DNA of 64,000 nt, from assembly GCF_047246645.1 (NCBI RefSeq), contig NZ_JBFOKR010000016.1:62001-126000 (forward strand). Direction: 5' to 3'. The translations under genes were made by a program, and so were the position numbers. Source of the DNA: Ferdinandcohnia sp047246645 (GTDB lineage Bacteria > Bacillota > Bacilli > Bacillales > Bacillaceae_L). A model generated the notes under the pieces. The model ran no database searches and was not told the origin of the DNA. It saw only the letters and a program-made list of their open reading frames with translations. The first letter of the stretch is position 1. Each line of letters starts with the position of its first letter. Below, in pieces: positions 34,685 through 43,809 of the stretch.

Positions 34685-36094
34685 ATGAATTTTCAAAATG
34701 ATGAAGTGAGATATGAGCAGTTATTTAGGGTAACTGCTAAGTTTCATTCGACAATGGATATAGATGCTGTGCTTGAGGAGGTTATACATACATTACAAGA
34801 TGTATACCCATCATTTACATACACATTATATTTGGCACATGACAATACCAGTCATAATGTTATTCCGATTAAAGCAATTCAGCATCATGAAAACGGTGAA
34901 AATACTGCAGTAATGCAGGCATTTGTTTCGGGGACTATTCAGATTGAGGATTCAATTGCTGAAAAGAAATCGAATCTGTATGCTCCTTTAAAAGGTAGAC
35001 AAGGGATCTATGGAGTCTTACAAATTAATGCCCATAATGCATTGGAATTCCCGGAATCAGAGATAAAGTTTATCGAATTGTTAGCAAATACTGCTGGAAA
35101 TGCCTTTGAAAATGCCCAACTTTATCAACAATCTAAACAGTTAATTGCAGATTTGCAATTAATAAATGAAACATCCCATCGACTAAATTCCAACTTACGT
35201 TTAACCGATACAATGACCTTTATGTCTACTCAAATAAAAAAATCATTCGGTGCGAAAGAAGTAGGGTTCTTTTTATTTGGAAAAGAGCATATGGAGGTCT
35301 TGCCTGGGAGTACACAATTTTTTGAGGACGACCATGGAAAAAAATATATAGATTATTGCTATTACAAAGTTTTCAATGAAAATGAACCCCTCTTTATAGG
35401 AGACTTGCAGACTGATTCTCATTTCATGGATAGTATTTATCGATCAATGATGTCTGTACCGATGGTTCAACAAAATCAAATAATTGGTGCAGCAATTGTA
35501 CTTCACGAAAGTCCATATTATTTTTCATTTGATAAGTTTAAGCTTTTACAGTCTCTGATTCATCATTCTTCATTAGCTTTTTCTAATTCTATCTTACGAG
35601 AAGAACTAGAAAAATTGGTTATAACTGATTATTTAACAAAATTATATTCTAGAAACCATCTTGAGAATATGGTTCAATATTCAATGGACACCGATGCTTA
35701 TGGTACTTTTATTTTAGTGGATATTGATAATTTTAAGGGTATCAATGACACGTATGGGCATCAAGTTGGTGACGCTGCCATTGTTCAAATTGCTGACCTT
35801 ATTAAAGAGAATATCCGTGATGATGATATTGGAGCAAGGTGGGGCGGCGAAGAGTTGGCAATCTATTTACCACGGGTAGATCTTAAGGCTGGATTAATAG
35901 TCGCTGAGAGATTAGTAGAGAGGGTAGAAATACACTCTAATCCTAAAATTACCATTTCCTGTGGTGTTGCAACATGGAATAAGGAATGCAAAGAAACGTT
36001 TCAAAGTCTATTCCATAGGGCAGATAATGCTTTATATATGGCTAAGCAATCAGGTAAAAATCAGGTTATTGCAAGTGAAAATACAGTTTGTTAA
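34685..36094 (+). CDS. dgcP: GAF-GGDEF diguanylate cyclase DgcP (YtrP)
   Basis: This 469-aa cytoplasmic protein has tandem GAF sensor domains (about residues 15-150 and 160-305) and a C-terminal GGDEF domain. The active-site loop is GGEEL, a catalytically competent variant, and the inhibitory-site RxxD (RDDD) lies the standard 5 residues before it. This predicts active, product-inhibited c-di-GMP synthesis. The YtrP position next to rpsD matches DgcP of B. subtilis. ATG 34685 with GGGTGA upstream is preferred to the GTG at 34676. A terminator follows. Confidence 0.9.
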   Translation: MNFQNDEVRYEQLFRVTAKFHSTMDIDAVLEEVIHTLQDVYPSFTYTLYLAHDNTSHNVIPIKAIQHHENGENTAVMQAFVSGTIQIEDSIAEKKSNLYAPLKGRQGIYGVLQINAHNALEFPESEIKFIELLANTAGNAFENAQLYQQSKQLIADLQLINETSHRLNSNLRLTDTMTFMSTQIKKSFGAKEVGFFLFGKEHMEVLPGSTQFFEDDHGKKYIDYCYYKVFNENEPLFIGDLQTDSHFMDSIYRSMMSVPMVQQNQIIGAAIVLHESPYYFSFDKFKLLQSLIHHSSLAFSNSILREELEKLVITDYLTKLYSRNHLENMVQYSMDTDAYGTFILVDIDNFKGINDTYGHQVGDAAIVQIADLIKENIRDDDIGARWGGEELAIYLPRVDLKAGLIVAERLVERVEIHSNPKITISCGVATWNKECKETFQSLFHRADNALYMAKQSGKNQVIASENTVC

Positions 36095-36098
36095 GAAC

Positions 36099-36125
36099 GG
36101 CATCCAATCTTGGATGTCTTTTTTT
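36099..36125 (+). terminator. Terminator after dgcP
   Basis: A 9-bp stem GGCATCCAA/TTGGATGTC is followed by a T-run. Confidence 0.85.
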
Positions 36126-36219
36126 AGGTCTAAGTATAAACCGACTTTTTAAATTCCAATTTATCCCTTTAGAGCATTACTTTATTATTTCTAAAAAGCG
36201 AGTAATCCGCTACGAAAAA

Positions 36220-36233
36220 AGAAAACGCTTTCA
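36220..36233 (+). promoter_or_regulatory. cre-like site upstream of the methionine gamma-lyase gene
   Basis: AGAAAACGCTTTCA differs from the CcpA operator pattern TGNAANCGNWNNCA only at the first base. It lies 60-73 bp before the ATG. Confidence 0.5.
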
Positions 36234-36292
36234 ATACAAGCTTGTATGTCATATGCTAAATATAGTAACAGAGTTGCCAAGGAGGAAAGGTA

Positions 36293-37477
36293 ATGAGTAG
36301 TGAGAGTAAAAGTTTTGATACGTTAGCCATTCATGGAGGGTATTCATCTTCAGCACAAAGTGGAAGTCTGACACCACCTTTGTATCAAACATCCACATTT
36401 ACGTTCGAAACAGCTGAACAAGGAGAGGATCGTTTTGCGGGAGTGGAAGGTGGTTTCATTTATTCACGACTCGGTAATCCCACAGTTAGGCTGTTAGAGG
36501 AGCGTATAGCGTTATTAGAGGGTGGCGAGGCAGGATTAGCCTTTGGTTCAGGAATGGCTGCTGTGTCTGCAATATTGCTTGCTTTAACAAAGTCTGGAGA
36601 TCATATTTTATGTTCACAAGGCCTTTATGGTTGTACGTTTGGTTTATTGCAGTTAATGGAGGAAAAGTACAACATTGAGCATGATTTTAGCGACATGACG
36701 AATGAAGATGAGATTGTCTCGAAGATTAAACCTACAACTAAATTAATTTATATTGAGACTCCGATTAATCCAACAATGAGATTAATAGATATAAAGAAGG
36801 TTGTAGCTATAGCGAAGCAACATAATCTTTTGGTAGTCGTAGACAATACATTTAGTTCGCCTTATTTGCAACAGCCTCTATTGTTAGGGTGTGATGTCGT
36901 TATCCATAGTGCAACAAAGTATATTGGCGGGCATGGTGATGTAATTGCTGGGCTTGTTGTAGGTAAAAGCGAGTTCATTCAAGAAGTAGCAATGACAACT
37001 AGAAAAGACATTGGTGGAATTATATCACCCTTTGATGCATGGCTTTTATTACGTGGGTTAAAAACACTTCCAGTCCGTATGGACCGACATTGTGAAAATG
37101 CAGAGAAAATTGCATCCTTATTAAAGGAACATAACAATATAGAAAATATCTATTATCCAGGCGATCAAGAACATCCTGCCTATGAGATTATGAAAAAGCA
37201 AATGCGTAAACCTGGGGGATTAATATCTTTTACGATAAATGGAACTAAACAGGATGCCCAGTTATTTCTTAACAAGCTCGAATTGATTAAGATAGCAGTT
37301 AGTTTAGGAGATACAGAAACTCTAATTCAACATCCTGCAACCATGACACATGCAGTTGTACCAGAGGATGCAAGACTAGAAATGGGCATTACCGATAACT
37401 TAATTCGTTTATCAGTAGGGCTCGAGTCTTGGGAAGATATTTGGAATGATTTAGAACAGGCGCTGAATAAAATTTAA
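36293..37477 (+). CDS. megL: Methionine gamma-lyase-like PLP enzyme
   Basis: This 394-aa protein belongs to the Cys/Met metabolism PLP family. The PLP lysine is in HSATKYIGGHGD (about residue 209) and the YSRLGNPT motif binds phosphate. The loop LYGCTFGLL carries the cysteine that distinguishes methionine gamma-lyases from cystathionine beta/gamma-lyases. The expected reaction is methionine to methanethiol, 2-oxobutyrate and ammonia. GGAGG precedes the ATG. It is a single gene between two terminators, with a cre-like site upstream. Cystathionine gamma-lyase activity cannot be ruled out. Confidence 0.82.
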   Translation: MSSESKSFDTLAIHGGYSSSAQSGSLTPPLYQTSTFTFETAEQGEDRFAGVEGGFIYSRLGNPTVRLLEERIALLEGGEAGLAFGSGMAAVSAILLALTKSGDHILCSQGLYGCTFGLLQLMEEKYNIEHDFSDMTNEDEIVSKIKPTTKLIYIETPINPTMRLIDIKKVVAIAKQHNLLVVVDNTFSSPYLQQPLLLGCDVVIHSATKYIGGHGDVIAGLVVGKSEFIQEVAMTTRKDIGGIISPFDAWLLLRGLKTLPVRMDRHCENAEKIASLLKEHNNIENIYYPGDQEHPAYEIMKKQMRKPGGLISFTINGTKQDAQLFLNKLELIKIAVSLGDTETLIQHPATMTHAVVPEDARLEMGITDNLIRLSVGLESWEDIWNDLEQALNKI

Positions 37478-37507
37478 TTAATAGCTTGCAATTAGTAATA
37501 CGTTTTA

Positions 37508-37541
37508 AAAAGACCAAATCATGTGATTTGGTCTTTTGTTT
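37508..37541 (+). terminator. Terminator after megL
   Basis: A perfect 13-bp stem (37508-37520 with 37525-37537) has T-rich flank. Confidence 0.85.
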
Positions 37542-37577
37542 ACCACCATATACAAAATACTTGGGAGGGGCGTATAA

Positions 37578-38294
37578 GTGAATAAAAAGGAGCTGTACTA
37601 TGAAACTTTTATGGGTATACTCGCTATTACGTCTGTAATAGGTATATGGTTTAATCAACCTAGTTGGTTGCTCGTGGACCGATTTATTTGGGGAATATTT
37701 GTAATAGATGTTTCGGTTAGACTGTTCAAAAGTAAGAAGAAGTGGGAGTACATCAAAACTCACCCATTTGACATTATTGCAATAATTCCTTTAGATTCAA
37801 TATTTCGTTTTGCAAGGTTTGCAAGGCTTATTAGATTGTTTCGTTTACTTGCCATATTTTCACGTTTACCAATGGGGAAAATCTTAAAGACGAACAATCT
37901 TGACAAAGTAATTGTATGGACATTTTTATTAATATTTATTGCTGCAATTCCAATTAAACTATTAGAACCTAATATTGCTACATATGAAGATGCAATTTGG
38001 TGGGCTATTGTAACAGCTACCACTGTTGGGTACGGGGATATTTCTCCCGAAACAGGATTTGGCAGGGTTATAGCAATTGTTTTAATGTTATTTGGAATTG
38101 GTTTAATTGGAATGGTAACTGGCTCAATTTCTACATATTTTATTCGAGATAAAAAGGTTGAGAATACGACTGTTGTTTTTATAAAAAGAGAATTAGACCG
38201 ATATGAGGAGTTAAGTCCAGAAGATATTGATACGCTTGTCCTCTTAATGAAAAAGCTGAGTGGAGAAAAGAGACAGGTAAATCAAAAGAGTTAG
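37578..38294 (+). CDS. Voltage-gated-type potassium channel (6TM, KvAP-like)
   Basis: This 238-aa membrane protein has the layout S1-S4 plus pore. S4 is an arginine ladder, RFARFARLIRLFRLL, with Arg at every third position (about residues 77-91). The pore carries the selectivity filter TTVGYGD (about 148-154) between S5 and S6, and a C-terminal cytoplasmic tail of about 45 aa is charged. It should form a homotetrameric K+ channel gated by membrane potential. It starts at GTG with GGGAGGGG upstream. It has a terminator on both sides and lies between megL and ytsP, an insertion relative to B. subtilis gene order. Confidence 0.9.
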   Translation: MNKKELYYETFMGILAITSVIGIWFNQPSWLLVDRFIWGIFVIDVSVRLFKSKKKWEYIKTHPFDIIAIIPLDSIFRFARFARLIRLFRLLAIFSRLPMGKILKTNNLDKVIVWTFLLIFIAAIPIKLLEPNIATYEDAIWWAIVTATTVGYGDISPETGFGRVIAIVLMLFGIGLIGMVTGSISTYFIRDKKVENTTVVFIKRELDRYEELSPEDIDTLVLLMKKLSGEKRQVNQKS

Positions 38295-38298
38295 TAAA

Positions 38299-38330
38299 AA
38301 AACCACTTTTCTAGAGTGAAAAGTGGTTTT
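38299..38330. terminator. Bidirectional terminator between the K+ channel gene and ytsP
   Basis: A perfect 13-bp stem (38299-38311 with 38318-38330) lies between converging genes. Confidence 0.88.
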
Positions 38331-38334
38331 CATA

Positions 38335-38814
38335 TTATACGTACTTTACAAGAACCTCAACAAATTCTTCTAAACATTTTTGGTCGACTTCATCAAAGCG
38401 ATCTTTTATTGGGCTATCGATATCGAGAACTCCAATAACTTGTCCGTCCTTAACCATAGGTACTACTATCTCAGATTGGGACGCACTATCACATGCAATA
38501 TGTCCTGGAAATAAATGTACATCTGCTACTCTTTCTGTTTGTTTGTTTTGGGCAGCCGTTCCGCATACTCCACGGCCAAATTTAATTCGCACACATGCTG
38601 GTAACCCCTGGAATGGTCCTAATACCAACTCATCTTCTTTTGTGAGATAGAACCCAACCCAATTGATATTATCTAAAAATTGATTAAGTAATGCAGAAGC
38701 ATTTGCTAAATTTGCAATTTGGTCTGATTCGTCTTCTATTAAAGCTTGTAGTTGTTTTATAACAAGCTGATAATTTTCTTCTTTTTTGCCTTTATATTGT
38801 TCGACATTAAACAT
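38335..38814 (-). CDS. ytsP: Free methionine-(R)-sulfoxide reductase, GAF type (YtsP)
   Basis: This 159-aa single-GAF-domain enzyme has three conserved cysteines, in LPACVRI, GRGVCGTAA and HIACDSASQSEIV, the catalytic and resolving set of fRMsr enzymes. It reduces free methionine-R-sulfoxide in the cytoplasm. GGAGGGGG precedes the ATG. It is divergent from refZ as in B. subtilis (ytsP-yttP). Confidence 0.9.
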   Translation of the reverse strand: MFNVEQYKGKKEENYQLVIKQLQALIEDESDQIANLANASALLNQFLDNINWVGFYLTKEDELVLGPFQGLPACVRIKFGRGVCGTAAQNKQTERVADVHLFPGHIACDSASQSEIVVPMVKDGQVIGVLDIDSPIKDRFDEVDQKCLEEFVEVLVKYV

Positions 38815-38960
38815 GAAAATCCCCCTCCAATTGAGTTAATACTACATAATCATATCAAAATATCTTAATATCCGCATGACTTGTCGATAAAATCTTAAAG
38901 GAATCTTACTTTCCTTCTAGAAACGTATATATATAACTATACGGGTGAGGTGAGGCGGTT

Positions 38961-39614
38961 ATGAAAAATACGAGTATGAAGCAAAGAATTATTGATTCGT
39001 CTGCATTTTTATTTAATACGAAAGGATATGATGGCACAACAGTCCGTGAAATTGCCAAGAAGGCGAATTGTAATGTTGCTAATATCTCCTATTATTTTGG
39101 TAACAAAGAAGGTCTACTAGAATATCTTGTATCCTCCTATCTAGAAGGATATGTAGCCATTATTGAAAGAGCTTATATTGAATTAGATAGTCGTTCAGCA
39201 CGCGAATGTTTATTGTTGGTTATAAGAGGAATCATGAACTACCAAAAAGAAAATCGTCATCTTACAAGGTTTGTCCTGAGAGAAATTACGTTCGATACCA
39301 CTTTAATTCGCGAAATTATGACGACATATATGACGAAGGAAAAGTACTATTTCCAAGTTATCTTTGAAACAGGAATCAAACAACAAGAATTCAACATGGT
39401 GCCAATTCCTTATGCCATTATGCAGCTTAAAGGTATGCTCTCCATGCCATACCTACACCCGCAATATATGTCCGAAGTTCTACATATTATGCCATATGAG
39501 GTGTATGTAACAGAACAGTATAGCAGGGAAGTTGAGAAGTGGGTCAATTATACAATTTGCCTCCCAACTCAAAAAGTAAAGGATAAATTGTCACCGATAC
39601 CTGTAAATTACTAA
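38961..39614 (+). CDS. refZ: TetR-family regulator of FtsZ, RefZ (YttP)
   Basis: This 217-aa TetR-family DNA-binding protein has an N-terminal HTH (GTTVREIAKKANCNVANISYYFGNKEGLLEYL). The YttP position between ytsP and hisJ identifies it as RefZ, which in B. subtilis binds motifs around the origin and modulates FtsZ and septum placement during sporulation. GAGGTGAGG precedes the ATG. Its last 4 bp overlap the 3' end of hisJ, so the two genes are convergent and tightly packed. Confidence 0.85.
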   Translation: MKNTSMKQRIIDSSAFLFNTKGYDGTTVREIAKKANCNVANISYYFGNKEGLLEYLVSSYLEGYVAIIERAYIELDSRSARECLLLVIRGIMNYQKENRHLTRFVLREITFDTTLIREIMTTYMTKEKYYFQVIFETGIKQQEFNMVPIPYAIMQLKGMLSMPYLHPQYMSEVLHIMPYEVYVTEQYSREVEKWVNYTICLPTQKVKDKLSPIPVNY

Positions 39615-40432
39615 CTTTGAGTTGGTGATACTAGATTCGCCTCTGGATAAAGAAAATCATGACCTTGATGTAAATCCTTCGAGCTATGAGAGTCAGAGCC
39701 ATAGACTAGAGGGATTTTTCGTTTGATTGCCTCTTTAACTACGCTACTAGGTGGATAAGGCTCCCTGCAGAGCGGCTTATTAATTCCGGCCCCATTATAG
39801 TCAAGGCTATACCCCTGTTTTGCAATGCGGTCCAATACCTGCCCTACTTTACTTTCAAAACGGTAAGTGGGTGGGAATTTTTTTTGAAACTTATGAACGA
39901 GTGTAATATGGCCAATTCGCTTAGGTTTATAGACTCCTAGATCTGCTGCCAAGGAATGTAAAAGAGTATCATAGTACGCCTCGTATACAGCTTCTACTGA
40001 TGAAAATGCTACAATCATTTCCTGAAATACATCTGGGCTATAATCCATGCAATAGTATGTTTGATCTTTTTTTAGGAAATGTACTGAAAGAATGCTGTCA
40101 TCTAAAAACTGCCCATATTCATCCAAAAAGGATTTTGTTTCCTTTTCGAAATCTATAATAAAATCTACTTCTAATCCAATATTAATTTTTAATTCAGAAG
40201 CATATTTTTTCTTTAGAAAAGATAAATCTGCAAAGTATTCCCCAAGTCTATTTATATCCATTCCACTATCTTTATCAGGAGTTGGATCCACAAAATTCCT
40301 AGGAAGCGGAGCATGTTCAGTGAATGATATTTCACGATAACCTAATTGAATTGCTCTCTTAATATACTTCTCAAATGAATCCTTTGTTCCATGTGGACAA
40401 AATGGAGTATGGATGTGACCGTCTGCCTTCAT
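39611..40432 (-). CDS. hisJ: Histidinol-phosphatase, PHP type (HisJ)
   Basis: This 273-aa PHP-domain phosphatase acts at the penultimate step of histidine biosynthesis. Metal-binding motifs are DGHIHTPFCPHG at the N terminus, SFTEHAPLP, SVHFLK and the C-terminal SDSHSSKDLHQG. The ATG at 40432 is chosen because homologues begin M-K-x-DGHIH and GAGGGAT precedes it; the longer ORF start at 40513 is unlikely. It is the YtvP position of B. subtilis. No other his genes are in the window. Confidence 0.92.
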   Translation of the reverse strand: MKADGHIHTPFCPHGTKDSFEKYIKRAIQLGYREISFTEHAPLPRNFVDPTPDKDSGMDINRLGEYFADLSFLKKKYASELKINIGLEVDFIIDFEKETKSFLDEYGQFLDDSILSVHFLKKDQTYYCMDYSPDVFQEMIVAFSSVEAVYEAYYDTLLHSLAADLGVYKPKRIGHITLVHKFQKKFPPTYRFESKVGQVLDRIAKQGYSLDYNGAGINKPLCREPYPPSSVVKEAIKRKIPLVYGSDSHSSKDLHQGHDFLYPEANLVSPTQS

Positions 40433-40591
40433 CGACAAATCCCTCATTTTTAAATAAAATTTGTAAAAAATTTTAAAAGTTTTAGTCAAAAAATGTCGTT
40501 TACATGGTATCATAAATACATTATAAATACATTAAAAAAACTTCTGATATAAATTTATCGAGATAATGATGGTTTTTACATAATTTTAAAC

Positions 40592-40773
40592 ATCAATCAG
40601 TGGGTTATTTGATCATTTCTGTTAAGTGTTAGTAACGAAAATCTTGATTGATATTTCTAAGGGCTAGCCCTAAAAAGACCATCTCAGCAATATAGATGTT
40701 AGTGTCCGTTATTGCCCGCCTAAACACCTTTTCACTTCATGTTATGAGTAGATGTTTTAGGTGCGGTTACACC
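40592..40773. other. Structured non-coding block between hisJ and ezrA
   Basis: The 391-bp hisJ-ezrA gap contains ATCAATC/GATTGAT arms (40592-40598 with 40646-40652), the palindrome AGGGCTAGCCCT at about 40660-40671, and an imperfect stem built on CCTAAACACC and GATGTTTTAGG (about 40715-40773). No ORF is seen. Promoters for both flanking genes should lie here but were not identified with confidence. Confidence 0.45.
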
Positions 40774-40823
40774 GGGATAAATTTTAGAATGATAGATGAT
40801 TCGTGGAGCAAGGGGGCCAAGTT

Positions 40824-42512
40824 ATGGAAATCATAATCGGCATAATACTAGTAGTGGGTGGAATTGCAATATATGGATTCTATTCAAGGAAAAAAATATA
40901 TAAAGCCGTAGATAAACTCGAGGCCTGGAAGATTGATATGATGAATCGGCCTGTAACGGATGAGATTTCTAAGGTGAAAGAGTTAAATATGACTGGCCAA
41001 ACAGAAGAATTGTTTGAAAAGTGGAGAAGGCAATGGGATGAAATTGTAACTGTTTCATTACCAGATGTTGAGGAACTATTGTTTGATGCTGAAGATTATG
41101 CTGATAAGTATCGATTTTCTAAGGCGAAACGTGTACTAAGTCAGATCGAAGCTATTTTAAATGATGCAGAAAATAATATTTCAGTCATACTAGATGAATT
41201 AAAGGATTTAGTGGGTAGTGAAGAAAAAAACCGAACTGAAGTAGACGAGTTAAATAAGCTCTACCGAGAATTAAAGAAGACTTTATTGGCACATCGGCAT
41301 ACTTTTGGAAGAGCTGAGATTAAGTTAGAAATAAAACTGGATGATGTTAATGATAAATTTAAGGACTTTGAGGAAGCAACTACCAATGGGAATTATCTTG
41401 AAGCAAGAGAGGTTGTATTGGTTATAAAGGACAGCTTGGCTGTTACTCAAGTCCAAATGGATGAGATTCCACATATTTTACAGGAGTGTCAAAGTATACT
41501 GCCTAACCAACTGGATGAAATACATGAAGGATATAGTCAGATGGGGAATGATGGGTACTTACTTGAACATATTCAAGTAGATAAAGAAATTGAGAGAATG
41601 AGAAAGCAATTAGCCAACTTCATCACACTTACTGAAGAGTTAGAATTAGACGAAGTGAAAAATGGAATCGAAGAAATTAGAGAATCAATAGAAACTTTAT
41701 ATGACTTATTGGAGAAGGAAGTAAAGGCAAATCAATTTGTTGCTACTGAGGTTGACAAAATCGAAGAAGATTTACATCTATTAGTTGAAGGTAGCAAAAA
41801 GACGGAAGAGGAAACGGCTTTTGTTCAACAAAGTTATCATCTTACTGAACAGGATTTGGAAAGACACCGTAACATTGTAAAACAAATTAAACAATTGGTT
41901 AAACAATATGTAGCAGTTCAAACTAAGTTAGAAGAAGACCAAGTAGCGTATTCGTTGGTAAGGGCAGAGCTGGAGAAAGTGTATGAAGATATTCAAGAAG
42001 TGAAAGAAGATCATCTAAACTATTCCGAGATGCTTCAAACTCTTCGTAAAGACGAGCTACATGCAAGAGAACAAATTTCAAAAATGAAAAAAATGTTAAT
42101 TGACTCGAAAAGAACTATTGCTAAGAGTAACATACCTGGACTTCCACCAAAGTATATGGAACTTATGTCTGAGTCAAATGTAAGTTTAAGTCAAGTAATG
42201 GCAAGATTGGAAGAGAAACCGCTCAATATGTCAGCTGTAAATCAAGCTCTACAAGAAGCACTCGATCTCGTAACCAAAACATTTGAGACAACAGAAGAGA
42301 TGATTGATCAAGTTTATCTTGCAGAGAAGGTAATTCAATATGGAAATAGATACCGCAGTAAAAATTACAGAATTGCGAGCAGTTTAATTGAGGCTGAGCT
42401 TTCATTTAGAAATTACGATTATGCATTAGCACTTGAACAAGCAGCAACTGCTATTGAAGATGTTGATCCTGGTGCATTAAAGAAAATTGAAAAACTTTTA
42501 GAGAAAGAATAA
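40824..42512 (+). CDS. ezrA: Septation ring formation regulator EzrA
   Basis: This 562-aa protein has a single N-terminal membrane helix (IIIGIILVVGGIAIYGFY) and then an almost entirely helical, spectrin-like coiled-coil cytoplasmic domain. The C-terminal patch with YGNRYRSKNYRIAS matches the conserved QNR region that acts at midcell. EzrA prevents aberrant FtsZ rings and links FtsZ with PBP1. The ATG at 40824 follows AAGGGGG by 7 bases and gives exactly the length of the B. subtilis protein. A terminator follows. Confidence 0.94.
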   Translation: MEIIIGIILVVGGIAIYGFYSRKKIYKAVDKLEAWKIDMMNRPVTDEISKVKELNMTGQTEELFEKWRRQWDEIVTVSLPDVEELLFDAEDYADKYRFSKAKRVLSQIEAILNDAENNISVILDELKDLVGSEEKNRTEVDELNKLYRELKKTLLAHRHTFGRAEIKLEIKLDDVNDKFKDFEEATTNGNYLEAREVVLVIKDSLAVTQVQMDEIPHILQECQSILPNQLDEIHEGYSQMGNDGYLLEHIQVDKEIERMRKQLANFITLTEELELDEVKNGIEEIRESIETLYDLLEKEVKANQFVATEVDKIEEDLHLLVEGSKKTEEETAFVQQSYHLTEQDLERHRNIVKQIKQLVKQYVAVQTKLEEDQVAYSLVRAELEKVYEDIQEVKEDHLNYSEMLQTLRKDELHAREQISKMKKMLIDSKRTIAKSNIPGLPPKYMELMSESNVSLSQVMARLEEKPLNMSAVNQALQEALDLVTKTFETTEEMIDQVYLAEKVIQYGNRYRSKNYRIASSLIEAELSFRNYDYALALEQAATAIEDVDPGALKKIEKLLEKE

Positions 42513-42541
42513 TAAGGGCCTGCTAAGGCCTTTATTTTTTT
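42513..42541 (+). terminator. Terminator after ezrA
   Basis: A 9-bp stem TAAGGGCCT/AGGCCTTTA is followed by a long T-run. Confidence 0.85.
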
Positions 42542-42661
42542 GCGTTTAGGTAGATAGAATTGTTTTTCTTACAAAACAATAGTATGGTATGATTTTGATG
42601 CAATCAAAAGATAGATATTGACCAAATTGAATAATTTTCTGCCCTATGTGAGGTGAAATAT

Positions 42662-43804
42662 ATGATATATCTTGATAATAGTGCGACGACAAAACCATTT
42701 GAAGAAGTAATTGCATCCTATACAAAAGTGGCAAGTTCCTATTTTGGAAATCCCTCTTCACTTCATGGAATTGGTGGACAAGCTGAAAAGCTTCTAAGTC
42801 AGGCGCGCAGTCAGGTTGCAAGTCTGCTGGGAACAAAACCTCAGGAGGTCTATTTTACTTCTGGAGGCTCTGAAGGGAATAATCTAGCTATTAAAGGGAT
42901 TGCACTACAATATCAATCTAGAGGCAAACACATTATTACAACTTCAATTGAGCATCCGTCTGTAAGTGAAGCATGTTATCAACTTGAAGAATTAGGGTTC
43001 GAAATTACGTATCTTCCTGTAGATAATAATGGAATGGTTTCTATAGTAGACCTAGAAAATGAAATAAGAGATGATACAATACTTGTTTCTGTTATTCATG
43101 TTAATAACGAGGTTGGAGCGATTCAACCTATAGAAGAAATTGGACGCATGTTAGAAAAATATCCTAAAATTACATTTCATGTGGATCACGTGCAGGGAAT
43201 TGGAAAAGTACCACTGGATATATATAAAGCAAATATTGATTTGTGCACCATCTCTGCCCATAAGTTTAACGGTCTAAAAGGCACAGGGGTGCTTTATATA
43301 CGTCAGGGTATTAGATTAAAGCCACTAATTGCTGGTGGAGAACAAGAAATGATGGTTCGAGCTGGGACGGAAAATGTGGCAGGCTTTGTGGCACTGTCAA
43401 AAGCCTTGCGTCTTACTTTACAGGATAAAGAAGAGAAGATTACCTATCTTACACATTTAAAAGAGTCAATTATTAATGAGTTAGTTAAGATAGAAGGAGT
43501 ATCAATTAATACCCCTTATAAAAAGAGTGCTCCACATATTATTAATTTTTCTATCGAAGGGCTAAAGCCAGGGGTGTTTGTTCATTTATTAGAAGAAAAA
43601 GAAATCTATGTTTCAACAACTTCTGCATGCTCCTCGAAAAAGAATTTACCAAGTAAAACAATACTTGCCATGGGTCGTTCAAAAGGGTTAGCAAATAGTT
43701 CTATTCGAATAAGTTTATCAGCTCAAAATCGCTTTGAAGATGTCTCTATTTTGATTGAAACCATTCAAGGTGCATTAGAAAAACTGAAAAATGTAATGAG
43801 GTAA
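42662..43804 (+). CDS. nifZ: Cysteine desulfurase (NifS/IscS family) partnering ThiI
   Basis: This 380-aa PLP enzyme begins MIYLDNSATTKP. The PLP lysine lies in SAHKFNGLKGTG (about residue 202) and the persulfide-forming cysteine in TTSACSSKK (about residue 325). It transfers cysteine sulfur as persulfide. The next gene, thiI, begins 5 bp after the stop, and in B. subtilis this NifZ-ThiI pair is sufficient for 4-thiouridine formation in tRNA. The ATG at 42662 follows GAGGTGA. Confidence 0.92.
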   Translation: MIYLDNSATTKPFEEVIASYTKVASSYFGNPSSLHGIGGQAEKLLSQARSQVASLLGTKPQEVYFTSGGSEGNNLAIKGIALQYQSRGKHIITTSIEHPSVSEACYQLEELGFEITYLPVDNNGMVSIVDLENEIRDDTILVSVIHVNNEVGAIQPIEEIGRMLEKYPKITFHVDHVQGIGKVPLDIYKANIDLCTISAHKFNGLKGTGVLYIRQGIRLKPLIAGGEQEMMVRAGTENVAGFVALSKALRLTLQDKEEKITYLTHLKESIINELVKIEGVSINTPYKKSAPHIINFSIEGLKPGVFVHLLEEKEIYVSTTSACSSKKNLPSKTILAMGRSKGLANSSIRISLSAQNRFEDVSILIETIQGALEKLKNVMR

Positions 43805-43809
43805 TAGTT

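Noticed and set aside
36088..36300. 70-aa plus-strand ORF between dgcP and megL
   Set aside because: It overlaps the dgcP terminator and the cre-like site and has no start signal.
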